This document shows, piece by piece, positions 27,342-36,957 of a DNA stretch of 64,000 nt (position 1 is the stretch's first letter; every line of letters begins with the position of its first letter). The notes under the pieces are model-generated. The model did no database searches and had not been told where the DNA came from. It was given only the letters and a program-made list of their open reading frames with translations. This DNA is from JBBRBB01 sp963830175. GTDB taxonomy: Bacteria > Bacteroidota > Bacteroidia > Chitinophagales > Chitinophagaceae. A program made the position numbers and the translations under genes. The DNA lies in the NCBI GenBank assembly GCA_963830175.1, contig CAWHKV010000002.1, forward strand, positions 248,001-312,000, in the 5' to 3' direction.

Positions 27342-28592
27342 TTAAAACATAGCTATTTGAGGAGTAAGGTTGTTTTTGTATTTGCTTTTTCCTGCTGAAA
27401 GTATGGCATGCTTTATTTGAGAAGGTTGATGATCTTTAATAACATATTCATTGCCCCTTTGCACAAAATGAATGATCTTGTTTATTGAAACGCCCATTTT
27501 TTTTAAATGCTCAAATGAAACTTTTCCATATTTTCTCGCAGCGACTATTTTACGTGCACTTTGCACACCCACACCGGGAATGCGCAATATCATTTCGTAA
27601 GGAGCTTTATTTATATCTATTGGAAAAAGGTGCATATTCCGGAGTGCCCAGCTAAGTTTGGGATCTATATCCATTTCAAGTAATGGATTTTGTAAATCAA
27701 CGATTTCGTTTACAGCAAAACCATAGAAACGCATTAGCCAATCTGCCTGGTACAAGCGGTTTTCTCTAATCATTGGTACTGGTGTACCGATAGCCGGGAG
27801 CCTGTTATCGCTGCTTACCGGAACATAACCCGAATAGTATACGCGACGCATATCCATTTTTTTATAAAAGCCGTTCGCCATTAATAAAATCTCCAGATCG
27901 GTTTCGGGGGTGGCGCCAATTACCATTTGTGTGCTTTGCCCTGCCGGTGCAAATTTGGGTGTATGCCTGAATATTTTCTTTTCTTCTTTGTGTTGAATAA
28001 TCGCTTGTTTAAGTACCTGCATGGGGCGAATCATATCAATTCGCTTTTTATCAGGTGCAAGCAATGCAAGACTTTTCTCGGTTGGCATTTCTACATTAAT
28101 GCTCAACCTGTCAGCATATAACCCTGCTTCTTTAATAATTTCTTCGCTGGCACCGGGGATGGTTTTAATGTGTATATAGCCATGAAAATTTTGTTCGGTT
28201 CGTAATTTTTTTGCTATTAACACAAGGCGCTCCATAGTGTAATCAGCATTTTTAAAAATGCCTGAACTAATAAACAAACCTTCAATATAATTTCTCCGGT
28301 AAAAATTTATGGTAAGATCTACAATTTCCTGTACCGTAAAGGCGGCACGTTTTATATCGTTGCTTTTGCGGCTAACACAATAAGCACAATCGTAAATGCA
28401 AACATTGGTTAATAAAATTTTTAATAGTGATACGCACCGCCCATCCTCGGTATAGGCATGGCAAATACCATTACCTGTGGTCCCTAAACCTTTGGTGGTG
28501 TTTTTCCTGTTGCTTCCACTGCTGCTGCAGCTAACATCATATTTAGCCGCATCTGCGAGAATGGCAAGTTTTTCTTTTATCCGGTCGCTCAA
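27342..28592 (-). CDS. Putative DNA modification/repair radical SAM protein (TIGR03916 type)
   Basis: The 416-residue protein starts with the family-typical DRIKEKLAILADAAKYDVSC and a conserved SSSGSNR segment. The radical-SAM 4Fe-4S triad is Cys65, Cys69 and Cys72 (CIYDCAYC). Middle blocks include GLFISSGIF, YIHIKTIPGAS, RLSINVEMPT and FAPAGQSTQMVIGA. The C-terminus has a helix-hairpin-helix (INKAPYEMILRIPGVGVQSA) fitting DNA binding. The start codon is TTG at 28592; no ATG nearby gives the conserved N-terminus. It forms a two-gene unit with the DUF4130 gene and is preceded by an unusual palindromic array that covers its likely promoter. The chemical reaction is unknown. Confidence 0.9.
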   Translation of the reverse strand: MSDRIKEKLAILADAAKYDVSCSSSGSNRKNTTKGLGTTGNGICHAYTEDGRCVSLLKILLTNVCIYDCAYCVSRKSNDIKRAAFTVQEIVDLTINFYRRNYIEGLFISSGIFKNADYTMERLVLIAKKLRTEQNFHGYIHIKTIPGASEEIIKEAGLYADRLSINVEMPTEKSLALLAPDKKRIDMIRPMQVLKQAIIQHKEEKKIFRHTPKFAPAGQSTQMVIGATPETDLEILLMANGFYKKMDMRRVYYSGYVPVSSDNRLPAIGTPVPMIRENRLYQADWLMRFYGFAVNEIVDLQNPLLEMDIDPKLSWALRNMHLFPIDINKAPYEMILRIPGVGVQSARKIVAARKYGKVSFEHLKKMGVSINKIIHFVQRGNEYVIKDHQPSQIKHAILSAGKSKYKNNLTPQIAMF

Positions 28593-28600
28593 AGCTTGCT

Positions 28601-28638
28601 TACTAATTTAGTACAAATATACTAATATATTTAGTATA
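28601..28638 (-). promoter_or_regulatory. Alternating palindromic operator overlapping the radical-SAM promoter
   Basis: Four hexamers alternate in orientation: TACTAA (28601-28606), TTAGTA (28608-28613), TACTAA (28620-28625), TTAGTA (28631-28636). The first pair forms a perfect 13-bp palindrome; the second pair extends to 8-bp arms TATACTAA / TTAGTATA (28618-28638). On the minus strand TATATTTG at 28621-28614, a TAnnTTTG -7 box, lies between pairs, 22 bases before the TTG start. A dimeric repressor bound here would block the promoter. Confidence 0.65.
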
Positions 28639-28651
28639 GCGTATGCGTTAT

Positions 28652-31600
28652 TTAATGAACAACCGGTAAATAAATGTGAAAGATGGCACCCTTATTTAAT
28701 TCGCCATTGGCATAAATACAACCATTATGATTTTCAACGATTTTTTTAACAATGGATAAGCCAATACCAGTTCCTTTAAATTGGCCTTTGGCATGAAGTC
28801 TTTGAAAAAGTTCGAAGATCTTTTCACTAAATTCAGGCTCGAAACCTATTCCGTTATCTTCATATTTTATGTAACAATACCGTTCTTCCGGAAGAAGTTT
28901 ATTGTGTGAAAAATTTTTGCCATAATCTATGTGCCCGGTAATTTGAATTTGCGGATTTCTATCATCAGCGGTAAACTTTAATGAATTGGAAATAAGATTG
29001 TGTAACAGTTGCCGAAATTGAAATTTTATAATAGATATAATACACAATTCATTTTTTTGAATAACAGCATTACTTTGCTGAAGTTCTTCTCTCAAATCGT
29101 CCTGCACTTCTCTAACAATATTATTTAAGTCTACTGTTTCAAATTTTCTTTCTGCGGTATTGGTTCTGGAATAAGATAGCAGGTCATCAATAAGTGTTTG
29201 CATGCGAATTGCTGACCTTTGCATCCGAATGAAATAATCATGTCCCTGCGGGGAAAGATTATTCAATTCTTTATCCATTATACGGGATGAAAATGTTTGA
29301 ATCTTTCTTAGAGGCTCCTGCAAATCATGGCTAGAAATATAGGCGAATGATTGCAGTTCTTTATTCATTTTTTCAAGGTCAACATTTTTTTGTTCCAATT
29401 CCCTGGTGCGTTCCAAAACCTGTTTTTCTAATTCGTTACTGAAAGATTTCTGATCCTGGATATCGGTACTGGTTCCCACCCACATTTGAATGTTGCCTTG
29501 TGTGTCTTTTTGTGCAACTGCCCTGCTTAAATGCCACCTATATTCGCCATCTGCCTTTTTAAACCGGTGCTCCATAAAATAATCAATTCCCGTGTCTAAT
29601 GAATGATGCCACCTGCGCACATTTTCTTCAATATCATCTGGATGAATGATTTTTGTCCAGCCATTATCTTTTATCTCCTCATGCGTTAATCCGGTATAAT
29701 TATAAATTGATTGGTTGTAATAATTGATGTTGCCATCAGCGTCAGAAATCCAAATGTGTTGCGGTACAGAGTCTGCCAGCAGCCTGAATTTCTCTTCACT
29801 TTCCTCCAATATTTGCTGGTGGCTTTTTTCGTCTGTAATATCCCGCATGGTGCCCACCATTTTTACTGGCTTTCCTTCATTGTTAAAAATTACCTTGCCA
29901 TGTGTGCTTATCCAACTTAATGTACCATCGGGTTTAATTACTCGTGCCTCGTATTTGTATAACCCGTTTTGAAGGGCAATTTTAAAAGCATTTTCAACTT
30001 GATCAATATCATTTCTATGAATATGATCGCGCAATTGCTGGTGCGTTAAAACAGTTTTAGGATCATGACCAAATATTTTTGACAGCCTGTCAGAATAAAA
30101 GATTTCTCTTGTTGTAAGATCAAGATCCCAGGTAGCAATTTCTGTGGCTTCTGTGGCTAAACGCAAACGTTCTTCTGCTATTTCAACCTGCTTTCTGGCA
30201 TCCACCCTTTCTGTTACATCGTTTGCTGTTATCATTATTTTAGATAGTGTGCCATCTTGTTCGGGAAAAGGCATGAATTCAAAATCAAGAAAAAATGTTC
30301 GCGGCCCATCATCGCCTATAACCAACGCCGGTTTTTCAAATTGCCTACAGGGATTGCCGGTTTCATAAACTTCTTTTAATAGTGGAATAAAAAGTTGGTC
30401 TGCTAATTCAGGAAAAATATCTATTAACTTTTTACCAATAACATCCTTCTCATTTTTCCTCCAAATGTGCGTAAACATTTGGGTATTGGCCAGTTCAATA
30501 ATAAAGTCAGGTCCGCTAAATATTGCCATGGCAACAGAAGATTGCATAACCAGGTTGCGAAACTGCTTTTCTTTTGTTTCTAACGACTGGCGTGTTTTAA
30601 CCATGGAAGTTACCTCTGTGCCAACCACCATAATTCCGTTTATAACTCCATCATCTTCTTTTAGTGGATGATATACGAAGTTGAAATAAGACAAATCTGT
30701 TTTACCGAAGCGGGTAAGTTCTATGGGAAATTCATAGCCATAAAAGGGCTTTCCGGTGGTAAATACCCCTTCAATAATTTCCTGGAGAATATTTTTTATT
30801 TCGGGAATGATTGAATAAAATGGTTTACCCACCACTTCTTCATATTTCTTGTCGATTATACTTAGGTAGGCGCTGTTCGCCATTTTAATGATTCGATCCT
30901 TACCCCGCAGGATGGCTATGGCCATTGGTGCCTGGTTAACTGCAGTTCGAAACTGCTTTTCACTTTCATCAGCAATTAAAAGAGCAGACTGAAGGTTTTC
31001 CTGAATAAGTTTATGTTCAGTAATATTTGTGCAAACAGTTCCAAGGCATTCAACATTACCCAAATCGGTTTTAATGGTAAAAACATTCCACTTAATCCAA
31101 AAAGGTATACCCGTTGAAGCGTTATAAAATCTTATATCGATGTGAATATTATCATTGGCATAAATATTTTTAATTAATTGGGAAGCAGTGGAACCATCCT
31201 CATGATAAATGCAGTCTAAAATATTTTTCCCCTGGCAATTGTTCCATCCCAATAATTTTAAACCTGCAGGGTTAATATATGTAAATGCAAAGTCCAAATT
31301 AATTAAACCAATAAAATCGTTACTAACATTTATAAGTGCGGTAAAATTTTGCTTTTCATTTTCTGCTTTAACCTGTTCTGTAACATCCTGAACAATACCA
31401 TTCATTCGCGTAGCAATTTTGTTTTCATCAAAAGTAGCTTTGCCTTTTGCGCGGATGGTTCTTGGTATATTGGTTTTGGGATTAATAATGGTATAGGTAT
31501 GATCTAAAGTTCCTCCGGACGAGAACATCATTGCATTTTCAAATGCAGCGGTAAGTTTTGCCCTGTCTTTTTCTGCGACTATACTAAAACCCACATCCAG

Positions 31601-32245
31601 ATCAAGCGTTTCACGATCTTCAAATCCATGCCATTTTTTTAATAATTCGTCTCCACTTAAAACACCTGTTCTCGGATTTACATCCCACGTTGCCAGCTCA
31701 GCAGCATGAATGGCAAAATTTAGCCGGTCTTTGCTTTCATTAAGTTTTGATAAGGCAATAACTTTTTCTGTAGTTTCTACACAGGTAACAAACACACCCT
31801 GGGGATTTTTACTTTCTCCATAAACCGCCGAGTATGAAAATGTCCAGTAAACATCTTCCATCTTATCATTCCTAAAAATGGGTATGAGCAAATCTTCAAA
31901 CATTACTGCTTCTACACCTTCCAAAACATTTATAATTATAGGTTCTATTATCGGCCATGTTTCCGGCCAGGCTTCTTTGCCGGGCATACCCAAAATTTCA
32001 GGATGTTTTCCATTTTTTCCAAGGCTGGGGCGATAAGCATCATTGTAAAAGCAAATAAGATCCTCACCCCAAAATAAGAACATGGGAAATTTAGAATTCA
32101 ATAAAATACTTAAGGTTGTTTGTAAGCTCTGTGGCCAATAATTTCTGTTTCCTAAAGAAGTATTACTCCAGTCTTTATTATATATCAGGTGATGCATTTC
32201 ACTGGAATGTATGGCAGGTTGCCTGCGTGGTGGCGGCATATTCAT
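28652..32245 (-). CDS. Multi-PAS soluble sensor histidine kinase
   Basis: The 1197-residue kinase has no membrane segments. I count about seven PAS-like units: an N-terminal one around FPMFLFWGEDLICFYNDAYR, then segments beginning near FAIHAAELATWDV, ISLINV-like NVSNDFIGLINLDFAFTYIN, FRTAVNQAPMAIAIL, FRNLVMQSSVAMAIF, LATEATEIATWDLDL and FRLLADSVPQHIWISDADG. A coiled coil leads to HisKA with His973 (YISSHDLQEPLRKI), then HATPase (FRQLLHNLISNSLKF, YEDNGIGFEPEF, GTGIGLSIVKKIVE). The stacked PAS domains suggest integration of several intracellular or redox-type signals; ligands are not visible. No response regulator is adjacent. Its H-box resembles that of the kinase at 12876-14135, so both may feed similar receivers. 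Confidence 0.92.
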   Translation of the reverse strand: MNMPPPRRQPAIHSSEMHHLIYNKDWSNTSLGNRNYWPQSLQTTLSILLNSKFPMFLFWGEDLICFYNDAYRPSLGKNGKHPEILGMPGKEAWPETWPIIEPIIINVLEGVEAVMFEDLLIPIFRNDKMEDVYWTFSYSAVYGESKNPQGVFVTCVETTEKVIALSKLNESKDRLNFAIHAAELATWDVNPRTGVLSGDELLKKWHGFEDRETLDLDVGFSIVAEKDRAKLTAAFENAMMFSSGGTLDHTYTIINPKTNIPRTIRAKGKATFDENKIATRMNGIVQDVTEQVKAENEKQNFTALINVSNDFIGLINLDFAFTYINPAGLKLLGWNNCQGKNILDCIYHEDGSTASQLIKNIYANDNIHIDIRFYNASTGIPFWIKWNVFTIKTDLGNVECLGTVCTNITEHKLIQENLQSALLIADESEKQFRTAVNQAPMAIAILRGKDRIIKMANSAYLSIIDKKYEEVVGKPFYSIIPEIKNILQEIIEGVFTTGKPFYGYEFPIELTRFGKTDLSYFNFVYHPLKEDDGVINGIMVVGTEVTSMVKTRQSLETKEKQFRNLVMQSSVAMAIFSGPDFIIELANTQMFTHIWRKNEKDVIGKKLIDIFPELADQLFIPLLKEVYETGNPCRQFEKPALVIGDDGPRTFFLDFEFMPFPEQDGTLSKIMITANDVTERVDARKQVEIAEERLRLATEATEIATWDLDLTTREIFYSDRLSKIFGHDPKTVLTHQQLRDHIHRNDIDQVENAFKIALQNGLYKYEARVIKPDGTLSWISTHGKVIFNNEGKPVKMVGTMRDITDEKSHQQILEESEEKFRLLADSVPQHIWISDADGNINYYNQSIYNYTGLTHEEIKDNGWTKIIHPDDIEENVRRWHHSLDTGIDYFMEHRFKKADGEYRWHLSRAVAQKDTQGNIQMWVGTSTDIQDQKSFSNELEKQVLERTRELEQKNVDLEKMNKELQSFAYISSHDLQEPLRKIQTFSSRIMDKELNNLSPQGHDYFIRMQRSAIRMQTLIDDLLSYSRTNTAERKFETVDLNNIVREVQDDLREELQQSNAVIQKNELCIISIIKFQFRQLLHNLISNSLKFTADDRNPQIQITGHIDYGKNFSHNKLLPEERYCYIKYEDNGIGFEPEFSEKIFELFQRLHAKGQFKGTGIGLSIVKKIVENHNGCIYANGELNKGAIFHIYLPVVH

Positions 32246-32391
32246 GAAACAGTAAACTTTTTAATCATCTCAAATTTAATATACGGATATTATAAAATTT
32301 AAAATTATTCACAATCACATTTTGAAACAGCTCATTAAATAAGATGGCTGTTCTTCAATACTTTAAAAATTATTGTAGTTTAATTTTTTAT

Positions 32392-32439
32392 GGTAAAAAT
32401 TACCCTTTGTTTAAACAAACAAAAATGTACGTACATTTT
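32392..32439. repeat. Three consecutive perfect palindromes
   Basis: GGTAA-AAA-TTACC (32392-32404), TTTGTTTAAACAAA (32406-32419) and AAAATGTACGTACATTTT (32422-32439) follow each other with 1-2 bases between. They lie directly after the stop codon of the NtrY-like kinase (stop at 32446-32444). The last one is followed by Ts on the minus strand and could be a weak terminator; the series could also be protein-binding sites. Confidence 0.6.
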
Positions 32440-32443
32440 GTTA

Positions 32444-35400
32444 TTATGTAACCGCCTGGGGAAACTGTACAAAGAATGTGGTGCCGCTATTATCAGCGGA
32501 AGTAAACCAGATTTTTCCCTTAGCCTTTTCAGTAATGGCTTTGCTGATGGCTAATCCTAACCCTGTACCACTGGTTTTGGTAGTAAAATTTGGTTCAAAG
32601 ATTTTTGAACGCATTTCTGAAGGAATACCTGCACCATCATCTTTTATACTAATAATTAATTTGCCTTTTATATGCTCTACAGAGATATAAATGTGAACAT
32701 CTTTAGTTTCCGGTGTTGCTTCCACAGCATTTTTTATAAGGTTTGTGAAAAGACGGTGTACCTGGTTTTTATCTGCCACAATTTCTGCGGGTTCATTAGA
32801 GTTACTACATTCGATTTTTATCCGTGAATTTGTGCTGTATAAATTAACCACGGAAGAGATCACTTCATGAACATTAAATTTTTCTGGTTGCACATTTCCA
32901 ATATTTGCAAACTGAGAAAAATCACCGGCAATTTTTGCCAACTGGTCTATTTGTTCCACCAGGGTGTTAGCCACCTGTTGAGAAAGTTCTTTGGTATTGG
33001 GCGCATTGGCGTTAATGGCTTTCTGCAAATATTGTATACTTAGTTTCATTGGTGTTAGCGGGTTCTTAATTTCATGAGCAACCTGCCGCGCCATTTCACG
33101 CCATGCCTCATCGCGCTCTCTGCGTGCAAGTGCTTCAGCACTTCGTTCCAGTTTTACAAGCATTTTATTGTACTCATTCACCAGGGTGCCGATCTCATCT
33201 TTACGTGTCCATTCAATAAGTGCATTGGTTTTACCAAGGTTTATTTCCTTCATTTTCGCTCCAATGAATTCGAACGACCTTGTGATGTTACTTGTTAATA
33301 AAATGGCCAATGCGCCAGCCAGTATGAATATGATCGCGTTGAGGTTAATCAGCGTAACAAGAAATTCTGAAATTTCCTGCTTCAGTTCTTTTTGCGCATT
33401 TAAATATGGAATGTTTATGTAGCCAATTGTTCTTTCTTCCTCATCCTTTATGGGCATATATAAACTAAGTATAGATAGGGTAGCTATGTTTTCTTCCTGA
33501 ATAAGGCTAATCATTCTTTTATAATGCATGGCATTATACGCAACGGGGTGCATTTTAGAATTCAATATGTCCTTGTTGTAAATGTATGGTTGCGTAGATA
33601 CAATAAGGTTTCCTGATTTATTAAAAAGGTTTAGGTCGGTATTGTGAATACCTGCAATCTCTATCACCCTTCTTTCGAGATCGCCTTTTATACCCATGTC
33701 ATCTATGGTGAAATTATCAGAAACATTTATCTGGTTTCTTAATTGGTTTTGAATTTCGTTCACCAGCATCTGCGCTATATTATTCAGCCTTTCTTTATTG
33801 GTATTATTAAACCGGTTAATGAAAAACGATATTGTTACAGCTCCTATAATAATGAAGGAGAATACGCTCACTGCAATAATTGTAACCTGTATTTGTCTTC
33901 TTATATTAATTCTGAAAACCTGTTTTAACCGTGTAGTATTAAACCCGGTTCTAAACAACAGAAAACCGAAATACAACAATGCTGCAATTATGATGAATGT
34001 AAAAAAGAGATAAGAGAATAGCGCGATATAATAAACCAGCCTGTTGTTCTTATATACAACTTCAATTATTTTGTCGCTGCCTGCTTTATAAAAAAGTTTG
34101 CTATAACCGTTCTGGTTTATGAATGAATAGCCTAAGGCAGGAATTTTGCCAGCTGGTAACGAATCAGAAAAATCATAATCATTAAAATTATTTACAAGTT
34201 TTCTTTTGGAATAAATAGCATAGGCATATTTAGTTATAAGGTCGTAACTAATATCATCTACCTGTTTAAATAATTCCGGAACCAGGGAAACATCTTTATA
34301 CACTTTCGGATTAAGCAATAAAACAACGGTTCCTAAATAATTTTTAGTTTTTGAAAATACTGGTGCTTCATATAAATAACTGAAACGGTCTGATTCATTT
34401 TCGTAATAGTATAAACCAGGAATGGTAGTGGGCTTACTTCCGTTAACTATTATTGATTTTATATCTTCATACGACGTTGCATCTTCATTGTATAACGGAT
34501 GATGCAGGCTGTCAAACACATATATTCTCGTATCGTATTTGTTCAGGTGTCCTGAAAAATTTTGCGTTATAAGGCTATCTGTAATGAGTTTATTCTGATC
34601 TCTATTGTAAAAACGCCTGAAATTGTTTTGTAAAAATTCGGTAGTAAAATAGGCAATGGACATATTAAGCCATCGCTCGCCGGAGGGGTCTGTTTGCCGT
34701 TCTAGTTTATCTGCAATTTTAAGGCGCTGCTTTTTTTCAAGTGCTTCGTTCTGGTGGCTTACAAGTGCCGTAACTGAAGCAATAAGCAATACACTCCACA
34801 AAATAAATTTAGGGGATTGTACCAGTGATATGTTGTCGTAGGTTTTTGTCTTATACATAAACGCCACATATAGTATAAGCCACATAGTGACTACAATAGA
34901 TACATGCTGCGGCAGGTGACCGGAATCAATTACAATGAAGAACAACCCTGCACCGCCTAAAATGCAAACCCGCCATATCAAGGGGTAATTAATTTTACAG
35001 GCAAGGCATAACAGGATAGCTGAGGCGTGATAAAAACATAAGGTTATAAATGCTATGATGACGAAAATTACCAGTGCATATATATTTAACGAAAAGAAGT
35101 TAATTGCATCAATTGTTACCTGCGAATCATTAACGAGGCTGCTAATTAGGCTGGCAAATTGAAAGGTGAAGAATGGTAAGGATAGAAGGCTGGCGTATGC
35201 TATAATTTTCTCGGTAAGTGTACCGGTCAGCCAATCTTTCTTAGGCTTGAAATTCAGCCTAATAAAAATAAGCATCCAATACAATAATATAATATTAATC
35301 AGCAGGTCGCCTAACGAAGCGTTGAAGCTGCTTGATGCATAAAATGAAGGGGAGAATAGATCGAACTGTTTAATATTAAAGGGTATTGGAAACTTATAAA

Positions 35401-36187
35401 CTACAAATCGTAATATCGTGAGAACAAAAAATAAAAACAAAAATCCTTTAATAAATCCCTTAGTGAATGCTACCTGCCTGGCTATTGAATTTAATAAGAC
35501 AAGTAACAACAAAATAGCCGCTATACGCAGTGTAATAGAAACTATGCCGGGATTGTCAATTCGCGCATTTCCGGTGTCGTGAATTTTAAATAAAGCCCTT
35601 CCATCACTGTTTAAAACAGCAGTGCCTTTTCCTTTGCCAACTATTTCAAAATTGCTGCTAATATCAGGGGAGGCAGGAAAATGCGGGAGTAAATATTTGT
35701 TATTAATGAAGTAGTTCTCTTTAATGGGTATGATACCTACAACATAATAATCAATACCGTTTTTTGTTATGGTACTTTTAATTAATTCATATGTATTTCT
35801 TGAATTGTTGATAATGTGTATGCCATCTGGCAGCCTTAAATAATTTTCATTAACGATAATATTATTTGTGTTCCAATAAATTTGAACAGGATTGCCACGG
35901 TCATTTACCTGGTAGGTAAAAATGCCCATTTCTTTTTCAGTTAATTGTTCTTTCAGGGGTGCTGGGTCGTCAGAAATTATGGCATCAACAGCACGCTTAT
36001 TACCAACAATCTCCTTAAAGATTTTTTCTCTTGCAGATATGTAATTGTGTAAGGTGGCGCTAACCCCCGCTTCTGAACTAGCTGCGGAAAAGTAATTAGT
36101 GAAAATAAAAGATACAGTGTACAGCCAGGCAGCTGCAATTATAAGGTAGGCATTGCGTTTGGCAGCATTTTTAATTTCCTGTATCAA
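32444..36187 (-). CDS. Large membrane-bound NtrY-like sensor histidine kinase
   Basis: This 1247-residue kinase starts with a membrane helix (residues about 12-30), an extracytoplasmic region to about residue 215, then roughly eight more hydrophobic helices to about residue 480, a second extracytoplasmic domain, two further helices (about 735-820), a third sensor segment, and a helix before a HAMP-like linker. HisKA contains His1038 in QVAHEIKNPLTPM, the NtrY-type H-box. HATPase motifs are LFTNLIKNAVEAT, DDGAGIPSEM and TSGTGLGLAISKAI. Start appears to be TTG at 36187, overlapping the mazG stop by 17 bases. No cognate NtrX regulator is adjacent. Role: envelope-signal sensing; the ligand is unknown. 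Confidence 0.9.
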   Translation of the reverse strand: MIQEIKNAAKRNAYLIIAAAWLYTVSFIFTNYFSAASSEAGVSATLHNYISAREKIFKEIVGNKRAVDAIISDDPAPLKEQLTEKEMGIFTYQVNDRGNPVQIYWNTNNIIVNENYLRLPDGIHIINNSRNTYELIKSTITKNGIDYYVVGIIPIKENYFINNKYLLPHFPASPDISSNFEIVGKGKGTAVLNSDGRALFKIHDTGNARIDNPGIVSITLRIAAILLLLVLLNSIARQVAFTKGFIKGFLFLFFVLTILRFVVYKFPIPFNIKQFDLFSPSFYASSSFNASLGDLLINIILLYWMLIFIRLNFKPKKDWLTGTLTEKIIAYASLLSLPFFTFQFASLISSLVNDSQVTIDAINFFSLNIYALVIFVIIAFITLCFYHASAILLCLACKINYPLIWRVCILGGAGLFFIVIDSGHLPQHVSIVVTMWLILYVAFMYKTKTYDNISLVQSPKFILWSVLLIASVTALVSHQNEALEKKQRLKIADKLERQTDPSGERWLNMSIAYFTTEFLQNNFRRFYNRDQNKLITDSLITQNFSGHLNKYDTRIYVFDSLHHPLYNEDATSYEDIKSIIVNGSKPTTIPGLYYYENESDRFSYLYEAPVFSKTKNYLGTVVLLLNPKVYKDVSLVPELFKQVDDISYDLITKYAYAIYSKRKLVNNFNDYDFSDSLPAGKIPALGYSFINQNGYSKLFYKAGSDKIIEVVYKNNRLVYYIALFSYLFFTFIIIAALLYFGFLLFRTGFNTTRLKQVFRINIRRQIQVTIIAVSVFSFIIIGAVTISFFINRFNNTNKERLNNIAQMLVNEIQNQLRNQINVSDNFTIDDMGIKGDLERRVIEIAGIHNTDLNLFNKSGNLIVSTQPYIYNKDILNSKMHPVAYNAMHYKRMISLIQEENIATLSILSLYMPIKDEEERTIGYINIPYLNAQKELKQEISEFLVTLINLNAIIFILAGALAILLTSNITRSFEFIGAKMKEINLGKTNALIEWTRKDEIGTLVNEYNKMLVKLERSAEALARRERDEAWREMARQVAHEIKNPLTPMKLSIQYLQKAINANAPNTKELSQQVANTLVEQIDQLAKIAGDFSQFANIGNVQPEKFNVHEVISSVVNLYSTNSRIKIECSNSNEPAEIVADKNQVHRLFTNLIKNAVEATPETKDVHIYISVEHIKGKLIISIKDDGAGIPSEMRSKIFEPNFTTKTSGTGLGLAISKAITEKAKGKIWFTSADNSGTTFFVQFPQAVT

Positions 36188-36957
36188 TTACATTTTCTTT
36201 TTTTATGCGGTTCCATAGTTCATCCATCTGTTGAAGGCTGAGGTTGGAAAGAAGCATGCCTTTATCTGCAGCCATCTTTTCCATTTTATTAAACCTGGAA
36301 ATAAATTTTTTATTGGTGCGTTCTAACGCTTCTTCCGCATCAACATGCAAAAAACGTGCATAGTTTACAAGGCTAAAAAGCACATCGCCCATTTCTTCTT
36401 CAATATGTTGCTGATCATTTTGGTCTATAGCCTGTTGCAGTTCTTCCATTTCTTCATTCACCTTATGTAACACATCTTCTTTCTTTTCCCATTCAAAGCC
36501 TACCTGTTTGGCTTTTTCTTGTATGCGCATAGCTTTTACAAGTGCTGGTAAGGATACAGGAACGCCGCTTAACAACGTTTTATTTGCATTCTTCATTTTT
36601 ATTTTTTCCCAGTTCTGCTTAACCTCTTCGTCATCTTTCACAATAACATCTCCATAAATATGGGGATGCCGCTGAATTAATTTTTCGCATAACATTTCGA
36701 TGGATTGTTGAAGGGTAAACTTTTTTTGCTCTTCTGCGATCTTTGCATAAAACACAATGTGCAACAACAAATCTCCCAGTTCTTCCTGTAATGTTTTTCC
36801 AGTTATCATTTGTAATGGCATCTGCCAGTTCATACATTTCTTCAATGGTCATTGAACGTAACGTATGAATGGTTTGTTTTTTATCCCACGGGCATTTTTC
36901 CCTTAGGTCATTCATAATTTCAATTAATATTTCAAATTGTTGTGCGGCTTTATGCAT
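36171..36957 (-). CDS. mazG: MazG nucleoside triphosphate pyrophosphohydrolase, frame-disrupted by one extra base
   Basis: MazG hydrolyses (d)NTPs to monophosphates and pyrophosphate, cleaning nucleotide pools and lowering stringent alarmone effects in E. coli. The 5' part (start ATG 36957) gives FEILIEIMNDLREKCPWDKKQT and RSMTIEEMYELADAI; the remainder, in another frame, starts at LQEELGDLLLHIVFYAKIAEE and holds the second copy of the all-alpha NTP-PPase motif (KVNEEMEELQQAI, EEEMGDVLFSLVNYARFL). Removing one A from the five-A run (36794-36798) restores NDNWKTLQEELGD, exactly as in the family. Total about 261 residues. Its start overlaps the DUF3667 stop by 8 bases and its stop overlaps the following kinase gene. 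Confidence 0.88.
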
